From: Cymbomonas tetramitiformis
Lineage: Eukaryota; Chlorophyta; Pyramimonadophyceae; Pyramimonadales; Pyramimonadaceae
Assembly (NCBI GenBank): GCA_001247695.2
Contig: LGRX02034816.1
Location: 1 to 64,000, forward strand
Length of the DNA: 64,000 bases
Direction: 5' to 3'
The notes under the pieces were generated by a model that saw only the letters and a program-made list of their open reading frames with translations, was not told where the DNA came from and ran no database searches. Below are positions 40,901-52,900 of this stretch, piece after piece (positions within the stretch are counted from its first letter, which is position 1; each line of letters opens with the position of its first letter). The position numbers were made by a program, and so were the translations under genes.

Positions 40901-43900
40901 GGGTGCCCACACCCGTGCTCCGCGCCGGCCGCCATCACTCCGCCGGCGGTCGCAACGTACTCCCACTCCGCTTTCGGTGATGTGAGGTGTTCCCGAGCCC
41001 CCTCCAGCACCTCCGCTGACACGGCGTCCCTCTCCCGCCATCACCTCCACTCCCGCAGTACCCCGCCCTCTTAGACGCTGCGCTGCCAGGTCCCGCAGCG
41101 CCGCCGCCACCACCTCACCCCCTCGCCGCGCCACCTCTAGAAGGCCATCGGTGTGGGGCAGCGGCAGCGGCGCCACCTCGCCGCCACGCCAAAGCCCTGC
41201 GAGAAGCGGCTCCACCTGCTGCAGCACCACGCCCTCCGCAGTGCCACCCCAACCTCCGTGGTCTCTCCGTGTTTGAGGCTCGCCGCCGCATTCCTCCTGT
41301 GCCTCTTGTTCACCGCTCGGTTCCTCCTCCTCCGGAACGCTCACCACATTGGATGCATCTCCACCCGTAGGCCGCACACCCACCTCCTCTAGCAGCCCTC
41401 TTGCAGCACCCTCCAGCGCCCCCCAGTGGGCCTCCGTGAGCCCCGCGGCACTGCGGCGCAGGGCAACCGCCACCGCCTCGTCGCTGCACTGCCGGGCCGC
41501 GGCCTCCGCAGTCCGAGGCAGTGCAGCAGTGGCCGAGGGCGGGAGTCGTGGCGCAGCGACAGGCGGCGCCCCTGCCACCACCATTGATGTGGGCACCCTG
41601 CAAAGCGGCCAATGGCATTCCCTCAGAGTGCTTGCAGACCAGAGAAGTCAGCCTCAGGTATCAGCACCCCGTCCTCTTTTGGGGCTAAGCTGGCGGACGG
41701 CAAGCTGAGCATCTGGCAGGATTCACAACAGCCTGGCCCTGGATGCTGGCGGTGACCCCTGCCACACAGTGGCGAGCGCACTGAGCCAAAGTGGGGAATG
41801 AAGAGATGCTGAATGACAGCGGCAGGCAATCTGTGAGATGGACAGAGATCCCGGAGCAGCGCACGGGGCTGAATGGAGCGAGCGGCCGGCAGGCGGCCCC
41901 AGCGCACACCTGAGCACCACCTTCCCAATGTTCTGCCCGGACTGCAAGAAGCGCAGCGCGGCCACCGCTCCAGTGGCCATGTCGTACTCCTGAGCGCACC
42001 ACCACCATCGCAGCCCTCCTCAGCCCTCCTCCTCACACCTCATCAGCCCTCTCCAGCTCCGGCAAGCGCCCTTCACCACACAATGCCCGGCGCTCACTCT
42101 CTGCCAGCCACGAACCTCTGAGTTGTGAGCTGGCAGGCTTCGCGCAGCCACTTCGCAAGATGCTTGCCAGCCAGCGGTAAGCCCGATAAGCGTCCCCGCA
42201 GCCCGCAGACTCGAAAGCGCGGGGCGTGACGTGGCCGCCGCCGCCTGCGCAAAGCTTGTTGGGGCGCCACCCTGAAGCGGGAAGGCACCTTCACGGGGAG
42301 CGGCGGCGTGGGGAGGGCCCCGCTGTCAATGTCGGCTGCCACCTCGCGGAGCATGATGCCGCCTGGGGCGGGATCCTGGAGCAGCTCGGTGTCCAGCTGC
42401 AGGTGGTGGTAATGCACATCAGGCCGAGCGGCGCGCATCTTCTCCGCCGGCCACGCCCCTTTCTTCCCAATCTCCACAAAAGTGCCCCCCTCCGCCAGCA
42501 GCGACAGCGAGGCCTCGATAAAGCCCGGCCCCGTCAGCGAGTTCAGCACTACGTCCACCCCTCTGTGCCCCCCGAGCAGCCCGCGCAGCTCCTCCTGCAT
42601 CTTCTCCGGATCCCGCGATGAGCCCAGCTTGTCCACCCCGAGCGCCCGCAGGTACGCCCGCTTCGTCTCGCTGCCCGCGGTAGCAAATATTTCAGCCCCA
42701 ATCTGTGACCTCCAAACCCCCCCTCCACAATATCCACCGCATCACACACCTTGACACCTGCCGAGCTGGCACACTATGTACCGAGTCAGCAGCGCTGACT
42801 GAACACCGAATCTTTGTCACGCTCTGTCACGGGCCGGCTATGGCAGCTGACTGGGCGCACCTTTTTGGCGATGTGGATCGCAGACAGGCCGACTCCGCCA
42901 GCGCCGGCCTGCACCAGGAGGGACTGCCCAGGGCGCAGCACGGCGATCTGCTCCAGCGCACGTTTGGCGGTGCACATCACGATGGGCAGGGCTGCAGCAT
43001 GGGCGCATCCGAGCGACTCGGGCATGCGCGCCACGTGGGTCGCAGCGGTGGTGATGAAGGTCTTGAAGCTGCCCATGAACTCGAAGCCGTACACCCAGTC
43101 CCCCGCCCGCAGGCTGCTCACCTCGGGGCCAATGTTCACCACCACCCCGGAGAATTCAAGACCCTCGGAGGATCGTCCCAGGGGCCCCTCCGCGAGGTCC
43201 ACTAGCCCCAGAGTGGTCATCACATCTTTGAAGTTCACGCCCACTGCCCGCACCCGCACTTCCACCTCGCCCAGCCCTGGGGGACGGCGAACGCCTTGCG
43301 GCTGCGCGCGCAGGCCAGCGAGCGTCCCGCGCTCCTGCACCACCAGCTCGATGCCATTGGCCAGCACTTCCTCATGGCGGCGCAGCAGCCTGCCGACATG
43401 GCGGCGCCCGCACCTGTGTGCCCATCACCGCTCCCTCCCTCCCCCGGTCGACCATCTCAACGCGCACAAGACCAGACGTCGAGATGCATCAACAGCAGAG
43501 GCGCTACACGCGTCTCAGGTCGTGCGCCGAACAGTGATGTGCACCCGGATATTCCCCGAGTCCAGTCCTTGCAGCAGAAGTTGAAACCCGGTTTAAGGCC
43601 GAAATAGATGCTGGCTTCTTGAAAACAGGAACCACACGTGGGCAATCACTTTCTGTCCCGCCGCACGCAAGCATGTGACTGCATGAAGCCACAAATACGA
43701 TAATGCCACAATGGAGTATGCTTGACATGCTCTCCGCCGGTCTGGATACCCATCCATATCCCAAGTCCCTCGCGCGCTTCCAAATGCGTTGAGCGAGCAC
43801 TTGCATTGGAAGAGCTGCTTGTTGAGACACTGAAGAGGTCAAGCTGATCCCATCCATTGAATTTGTAACGCTCAGATCCGACAGACAGACATCCGACGGC

Positions 43901-46900
43901 CTACATTAGGACTGCAGCAAGTCAGAGGCAAACTCAAAGCTCGAAGGGATGGGGAAACCACTGGATGGAGATTACAGCGGCGTATCTGGACCAATGATAA
44001 GAAAACAAACTTCATCCAACGATGTCAGAGGCCACAGAAGCTTCATCCGACAATGCTAGAGGCCGCAGAAGGAGCTGTCCCCAAAAGCGGGAATGCTGCG
44101 CCCAGCAAGAGGCCGGAACCTAACCCTAAACTCCAACCTTACAATATCACCGAATCACCTAATTTATGGCTGAGCTATTGATCTCGGGTGCACACCGGTA
44201 GGCTACGTCCCCCTCCCTGCAGTCCTGCTCGACCAGATCCATCTCGCACAGCAGATGCGCGGCGGCGTCCTCCGTGTCTAGTGGAGAGCTCCCAGTTGGG
44301 GGGAGGTCCACGCACACCACGCGCATGCCAGGCTGCTCTAGGCGCAGAGTGCGCGCCATGCCCCAAACGTCCGCGTGCAGCGGGCCCTGCAGCCCGGTGC
44401 ACGCCTCCCCGAGCCCTTGCTGCACCCCCTGGGTGGCCACGATTAAGCTCGGGGGCGATGATCCCGGCGAACTCGCCACGAGCTCTTGCGCCACCGCCAG
44501 GAAGCTCTCGCTCACTTTCAGCGTGGCCTCCATGGGACTCCCAGTGTCCTGCACCAGGCGGGGCAACGGCGGGAGGAGAGGGAAGGGGGCGCGAGGGTAC
44601 CGCACAAGCCTCATCTCGTGCAGACCCACCTACAGCAGCATCGCATCACTGCTTCAGAAACGGCGGTGATATTCACACCACGCGGCTGCCGTGCAAGATG
44701 CAGCCGTCTGAGGCACCGGGCTTTGAGGCGCACGCCGCCGTCCAACAATCGCAGAAGGGGCACAGAGGAAAGACGCCACTGTCACTCCATCATAACCACT
44801 GGGCAGCAGTCGGAGATGTTGGGGGTAAGCGTGTAGGGGAAGCCGCTTACCCCTTCGGTGAGTGGGGCCGCGCATCCTCCCATCGAGGACAAGAATAGCA
44901 ACCCGTCCCACAGTCCACTCTGCAGCAGCCGTTGCAAAGCCCCTCTGCCATGGTCCGCGCTGTCTCCCGGCCCCTGAAAAGCATCACCAGCCAATATCTG
45001 CCCCCACGCCAAATTCCTCCCCTCACCCTCCCGGTCAGCCCCTTGCGGAAGCCACCTGTGAGCCACATCTCATCTGCTTCCATCCAGCTTTGTCTGCCAG
45101 CCTAAGGGGGGGGAGGCAGCGAGCTGAGCATGAGCTACAAGTGCTGTGCTGCATAAACGCTCTCTACAGACGCAGCAGAGGCTGTACTTGGCGAGCGTCG
45201 AGCGGCTGCGATGTGGGGCCCAGCTCAGCAAGTAGAATAGGATGGGGATGTGGCTTAGCAGCCCGGATGCCGTCTGATGTTGAGCATAACGGACCACGCG
45301 GCCGCCGGGAGAACACTGTTTGACAGCGGCGCCGTCCCGGGCAGCACAAACGACTCACCTGACAGCCTGGGTGTCGCTGTTTAAGAATGTGCGCCACCCC
45401 ATTGCCCGCACCATCGCCCGCCACGACAAGCCATGACCCGGCAGGCGGCGTCCTGCTGGCAGGTGCAGTGACACCGTCGGCCGCCACGGGGGCCTCCACC
45501 CATTGCATCTCGTACACATTCGACCTAGAGGGGTGCTCAGATGCAGGCCCGGCGGAGCCTGGGACCGGAATTTCATCCTCCATCTGGCTCGCCCATCCCC
45601 TCCCATCTCTTCAGCCTGAGTCCCCCTGCTGTGGCACCTCACCCCATGTGTTGGTGCCGTTGACAGCGCCTTTGCTGAGCGGGGAGCGCAGCCGGTGTCA
45701 TACGCAAGCAAGGCGCGCCCCAAGATGTATGTGCCAGTCAAGGATCCAACAACCATGCAGCTATCCCGGCAGAACTCGCAGCCCGTGATGGAGCCGCTTC
45801 TCACGAGGCCGAGCTGTCCAGAGAGGGGCTTCACGGGGGGTGGGGCGTGCGAACCTTCGAGGGTGCAGCGAGGAAGGTGAAGTCGAGAAGGACCATGACC
45901 ACTTGAAGGCTTGTGTAGTCGAGGAGCACGATATCAGCTGTCAGCATCTTCCCCGGCTTGAATTCCGACATCTGCACATGCGCCCAAATTTTGCCGCCGC
46001 CGCCGCCGGAGGAATCCCCGGCGTGACACCAACCTTGCACCTGCCGCACGGCGTACGGCAGCATGCACGGAGGCGACTCGCCTGGGGCAGCGTCGTAGCA
46101 CCCTCCAGCACCCAACGCCAGATGCAGCGCTCCATCAATAATCCCCGGATGCAGCCCGAACCCATCCAACACCAGCTGCGCCGTTGGTGGAGTCGCCAAC
46201 CCATCCCCCAACCCATCCAAACAAGTTACTCCTCTGGGGGGCTGATGGGGCCTGTGCGTGCGCACTTGTCATCTGGTATGACAGCCTGCACTCCTGTCAG
46301 TGCAGCCTTCTACGGACACTCAAGGCATCAATCCCAGGCACCTCGCTTTGCAAGTTGCGAAAAGTAAGGCGCCTGGCTTGGCACTGAGCCACGGACGCGG
46401 AGAGCCTTGCAGAAGCTCCGTGCGCAGCTCGGGGATGTGGCCAGTGCCAGGAACACTGGCAGCCATGGCAGCTCCCATGCAGCTCATTTCAGCCCCGAAG
46501 ATGAGGGCCGGGCCAAACCGCACCTCACGTTGCGCAGCACACAGCGCCGGCAGCTCGAGGATCCCAATCACCTCATTGGAGGGGCCTTGCCACGCTTGCG
46601 TCACCGTCCTGCGCCAAACCCACGCGCAGAGACACGCAGTGAATGCGCAGATGCCGAGGAGTTGGCGCCGCCCCCATCACCCACGACAGCACTGCAAGGT
46701 CCGCGTACCTGAAGTGAGGGCCATACCCTAGTCCAGAGGCCTCCAGCCCATCATAAAGGAGCTCCACCACCCACGGCACCGTGCACCGCGCCTCTGCGCC
46801 CTCCCACCGCTTACGAGCCTCAGCTGCCCACTCATTACCACTGTTCTCCGCCGCCGCCGCTGCCCGGCACCGCATGTGCACCTCCGGCGGCTGATCTTCT

Positions 46901-49900
46901 GTTCCCTCACCCGCGTGGCTCTCCAGCTGCCAGCCCCCGCAGCGCCGCCCACCTCAACACGCCAATCCCTTTCGAAAGGCCCAAAGTGAGGCAGGTTACC
47001 ACGGGCATTGAACCGTAGATGAGGCAGATAGATGAGAGCAGGGCAGGTCGGACGGCCTGCAGAGACCTCCAGCCAGAACAGCGCGCTTGTGACGCACGGT
47101 GACAGCCGCAACCTGCGGCCATACAGGGGCGGCATTCCGTCCACGCCGCCATCTGCTGGGCGCATGCATGGCCCGGACTTGATCGATGGCTGTCATCTGC
47201 TGGGCGCATGCATGGCCCGGACTTGATCGATGGCTATCATCTGCTGGGCGCATGCGTGGCCGTCGATGCAGGACTTGATGGATGGCGAGCCGCTATGCAT
47301 GTAGCTGCCGGAGCATGGTGCGCATTGCCCAGTCAACACATGGAGGCGAGCATCAGCCTCACCTGTACGGCACCGCTCTCCGCACTGCATCTGCAGGTGA
47401 GCTGCGTGGGGGATCCACCGGTGGCGCGCGGCCCACCCTGCACCGCCTGCACAGAGTCATCTAGCCAAAGGGGTCGCACGATCTGGCACTCCTCCAGGAT
47501 GACGGGCAGCTTTGCAGGTGCACCGTCCGCCCAGGTTGCCGCGAGGGCCATCTCCAGGTACACTGCCGCCGGCACCACCACGGTGCCGCGCACGGTGTGG
47601 TCCCGCAGCAGCTGCAGCACCTTGCCCTTGATCACAACCGCGTGGGCCGTGGCGCCCGCTTTTCGCATGGTCCGGCGCTGCAGCAGGCGGTGCGCAGCCG
47701 GCCGCCACGGTATGCCCCGCAGCGCAAACAGCTGGCGCCAGGTGCTCGTCGGGGGTGTCCGCGGCGGGACGTCCCTATGCCGCTGCAGCAGCACGTGCGC
47801 TATGGTTCCGCTATACCCAAATGAACTCACTCCAGCTGCCTGTGCCTGCATCCCCGAAGCCGTTCCAGTCGGCCGAGCTGCCACAGGCTGACATCCAGTG
47901 TCATTTGGCCGTGCGCGAGCGACGAGACATTGCAATCTTCACTATAACTTTGAACAGAGCTGCACGTGGGCACAGTCAGCAGGCAGTGGATGCAGGGCAA
48001 GCTGGAAAGTGACCGGGTGCTGCCACCTCACCTCAGGCCTAGGGTTGCTGCCAGCAGGGGTCGAAGGGGTGAAGGCCCTCCACGGAGCCGGGCATCTCGG
48101 AAGCACGAGGCGGGAGCCTTGAATGCAGGCGGCAATGCGGTGGTTCAGCTCTACGAGATGATTATTGGGCGGCGCCAGCTCCAGCAGCAGCACGTTGACG
48201 AGGGCAAGCAGCCCAGCAGCCCCAGCAGCTGGCTCGAGGTGGCCGATGTTTGCCTGCGCCGGCCATGCGATTGTGAGCCACCAGTCAGGCCCTTCCAATG
48301 ATTGAGTGATGGCAGGGCTTCATGGAGCTCTTGCTTTTCGGAGGTTCGCTTCCATTCGATGATTGAGTGATGAAAGGGATTCGGGGAGCTCTCGCTTTTC
48401 GGAGGTTCTCTTCCATGCAATGATTGAGTGATCACAGGGGTTCAGGGGGCTCTTGCTGTTTGGAGGTTCTCTGCCATGCGATATTGAGTGATGAGAGGGG
48501 TTCAGGGAGCTCCCACATTTCGAAGGATCGCGGCCATGCCAGACTGCCTGGCGAAGCTGACCGTGCACAGTACTCCAAGCGTACCAGGGGCCAGAGACAG
48601 TGAAGGCAGAGAGAGAGACGGCGGGAGACAGCACACCTTTACAGAGCCGACAAGGAGGGCTGGGGAGCGACCTCCAGGCTTCACACATGTGGCACCAACC
48701 AGAGCCTCTACCTCAGCCGGATCGCCGAGTGCAGTCCCTGTGCCATGTGCCTGCACATAGCCCAGCTGTGCCACGCATCCCCATCCACCTCCCTTGTCAC
48801 AACCACTTCCCCAACATGCCCTCCTGCCTCCCCCCATAGGGTCCCATCTTTCGGATCCCTGCCCGTTCATGCAGGAAGGAGGCCGCATGGCGTGGGGGCT
48901 ACGGGCACGTCCCCCCCGAGGTACTTCTCATAGGAGAAGCATGCATCCACCCCCCCTATGCATGAACCCCCCTTATGCGTGAACGCTAAGGTCCAGGGCG
49001 CTGAGACTCTCAGTGGGAGTGAGCAGTGTACACTCAGGGGGGTGCCCTCGGGGGGTCCACAAGGCAGGCGCGCGGAGAGGACCTGCGAGGGCTGCAGAGC
49101 CGCGTCCCTGAGCGCCGCAGCCAGGAGGCTGCGCTGAGCCCTTCCATTTGGAGCTGTGAGGCTCGCGCTGGTTCCGTCGTGTTGCCGTGCAGATCCCATC
49201 ACGGCGGCGTAAGCACCGTCCCCCCCAGGCCGCCCCCCCTCCACGCCGACACTGAGCTGTTGGAGCGTTACCGCAGCGCAGCCCTCGCCGCGGACATAGC
49301 CGTCCGCGCTCTGGTCGAAGGTTTTGCAGTGCCCTGCCGGGGAGAGCATGCCGGCGAGGGCAAACAACCTGCAGACACGCATGCATCCTGAGTCACCGCG
49401 CATGACGGCTCCATGGCCGTCATTGGCTGATGCCACGGGTCTATCGCCCGCGCAGCGGCTTGGCTGGATGCCTGCCGCCACAAGGCTGAAAGCTGAGCGC
49501 CACCACAGCACGCAGGAGGGTGGCACTGCCGCCGGCTTGCTGAAGGGGTGACAGTGCTTCCCCAAAGAGAGAAGGCGAGAGGAGGGCACTGGCAGGCACC
49601 TGCTGGTGGAGGGGTACAGCACCAAGTTGACTCCAGCGACAAGAGCCGCACCGCACTCCCTGCACCCCACACCTTGCGCACACGTGACGACATGGCACCT
49701 CGCGGGCCTCACAGGTGATGGAGCGAGGATCCGGCATGGCGCCACGGAATGCTGAGGCCCATCGATGTGCCAGCCAGATCACACGGCAGGAGAATAATCA
49801 CAGGAGTACAAATTTCTGCTTCATGCTTTAGCGCCTTCTTCACCAACACTGCAGCGGCCGGAATTCCCGCGCTTCAAGAAGTGAATCAAGACCTGGAGTG

Positions 49901-52900
49901 GCGAGAGAGGTAAATATGCGCTGCACCCGTCGAGCCCTCGTGTATTTGCACACCGGTGCTAAAGGTGGCGCTGACAAGGATGCCTCCTGCCGACCACGTG
50001 CGGTATCGAAGCCCCCCCATCCCCCGGCGCCAGGAGGGCATGTGGATTGATGGCGATAAGGGGGCCAACCCCTTGAAGGGAAGAAAGAGGGAGGGCGAGG
50101 GCGCACCTGAGCTGCAGGCTGCGCCGGGCATTGTGCAGGCCGACGAGGGACGCGGAGCACGCGGTGTCGACACTCTCGCACGGACCCTCCAGGCCCAGCG
50201 CATAGGACATGCGGCCCGCCGCCACAGACATGGCCCGCCCGGTGGCCTCGAACACGCTCGAGCCCTCGCTGCTGCCCCCCGCCACTGCGTCCTGGCATAG
50301 CTTATCGAAATCCATGTTCATGATCCCGAGAAAAACTCCGGTGGAGCTGCCCGCGAGCTTGTGCTTGCCCAGCCCCGCATCGTGCAGAGTCTATGCGTCA
50401 CACACCGCCACTCCCGAGTTCTCCTCAGATAGATACTCATGACTATGATGCCATCCTGTTATGATGCATACTGTGATGCAGCCCGCCTCCCACCACTTCA
50501 GCAGGGGCGGGGGGCCCTCCCGTCCCCTCATTTGAACCTGCCCTGCAGTTGCAGCAGTTGACACCTCATGCCATCCCGCGACCCGCGTCCGCGGTCGCAC
50601 CTCCAAGTATGTAATTTACAGCTGCGCACTCGCAACCAGCTTTCTGCACTTCCACCTGCTCCAGCATGAATGCACGTTGTGTGATGAAGAAGCGGGGAGG
50701 CACACCTGGTAGCCGGTGGAAAGAACTAAGCGCTGCTGGGGATCCATGCGAGCTGCCTCCGATGGCCCTGCAGGACCCCCCAATCCGCATCCCTCTCCAT
50801 CCATGGTACTTGGACCGCGGCCAAGGCAGCAGCGCCGCACTCCGCACATTTCAAGGGGAAATCCCAGCACATTGCAAATGGCATCCAAGGCGAGGCGAGA
50901 TACTAGCAAGGAGCACAGCTGACGCACCAATGCCGAAGAATGAAGCATCAAAGAGGTGCGCGTCCACGATAAAGGCTCCCTTCCGGAATGCTGAAGCTGC
51001 TGCTGAGTCCAGCTCGGTGACGTTCGTGGCATCCACGTCCCACCTTGTGAGGGGCACCTCGCCGGCAACATCTGTTCGGCCACAGCAGCAATTATCGGCC
51101 GTGAGCACCGCAGTGTTGAGTGGAATTGTGTGGCTGTGAGCACCGCAAGGTTGAGTGGAATCGTGTGGCCGTGAGCACCCCAGTGTTGAGTGGAATCGTA
51201 AGGCTGTGAGCACCCCAATGTTGAATGGAATCGTGCGGCTGTAAGCACCCCAGTGTGAATGGAACTGTGTGGCCGTGAGCACCGCAGTGTTGGTGGAATC
51301 GTGTGGCTGTGAGCACCCCAGTATTGAGTGGTATCGTGTGGCTGTGAGCACCCCAGTGTTGAGTAGAATTATGTGGCTGTGAGCACTGCACGGTTGAGTG
51401 GAATTGTGTGGCCGTGAGCACCCCAGTGTTGAGTGGAATCGTGTGGCTGTGAGCACCCCAGTGTTGAGTGGAATCGTGTGGCTGTGAAGAAATGATGGCC
51501 CTCACATTGGGCATAATAGACCAAACTTCCAGAAGCGCCGCCATTACACCTCCGTGTTCCGTTGTGAACAAACCAAACATATTTCCTTGCGGCCAGGGAT
51601 GAACAGCCCATATGACAGTAGATGACGCAGCTATTTGGAAGGTGGGAGGACACTGGAAGAATTGGGTAAGAAGAGGATTGGCTATTAGGTAGTACCGACT
51701 CCCTGATGGGCCATTTGTGCCAGGCTCGCCACGGAGTCGCATCCTCCGGGGAGCAGGCACCCCACCCCAACCAACAAGATACCCTCTGCGCACGCCAAGC
51801 TCGTTGAAGTAGGGACCATCATAACAGGCGCCATCTCGGGCTGCTTCGTCGGTGGAGGTCCCCCACACAACTGCTGCGCGATGAGAGAAACAGTTGGAAA
51901 CTGAAAAACAAACGTAGGAGATACCGGTTGCTTTCCAAACCTCTCTGACAGTGCCACCTGGCAACCAAACCCGTGAGCCCCAACAGAGTGCTCAGGCACG
52001 CAGCTGTATCCAGTTGGCTGCTGAGGTTGAACGCAAGAATGTCCCTTGAGCACAAGGATGTGTCTCTGCTTGCAGCGGCAACAAGTCACTACATACATGA
52101 CATGCTTATGATCGCAGTCGAAATAGCATGCTGAAAGAAGGTTCTTACACGAATCTCCCCCAAAAAACCAGAACAAGGATGCTTTCATGCTGGAATAAGC
52201 TGTGAATAGGGGTCTATGACAGTACCGGGCAGTGATATATGCACTTGCTCTCTGTAAACGCACGGGGACATGAGGAGAGCTTTGGCACAGATAGTGCATG
52301 TGTACGTGCAGCATCACACAATACTTGCGAGCTTGCGTTGCGTTCAGAGTTTGCATCGCAGGAGATGAGAGAGGTAGACCTGAAATGCTTCGATCATTCG
52401 AGATGTCAAACCGAGCTCCATAAGCGGGGTATCTATATCTGCCTCGTCAAGCACCCGGCCCGTGGCGTCCGATGCTGCCGCCTTCACCATTTCGATCGCC
52501 TCAATGAAATTGACACGGCCGTTTCCGGTTGCATGCTCCTCTGAACTTGGGCACGAGTCCTCATTGAACCCTTTCCCATCTGCATTGCACTGGCTGTCGT
52601 TTTCGCTTCCGCCGGCATACTTTTCAGGCATAAAGGCGGCCGCCACCTCCGACACCTCTGTGGCTCGTCCCGAAGCGCGCAACACTTCGAGAGCCATCTG
52701 AAAAGTCTGACAGTCTGCTTCGCCTGGCCGGCACAACAGCAAAGGCATTCAGAGGCGGGAAGCCCCTCAAGTGATGTGAACATTCACAAAAGGAAGGCAA
52801 GGCAAGGCAGCAAGCTCCTCACATTGCCTGGCTGCTTTGTCTGCCCACCTTTTCATCACAGTCATATATGTACAATTTTGCGGCCAGGATTTCAGAGAGT

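Noticed and set aside
51092..51964. Minus-strand 290-codon frame through the 35-base repeat
   Set aside because: It ignores the clear splice sites flanking the repeat. The repeat period simply avoids stops.
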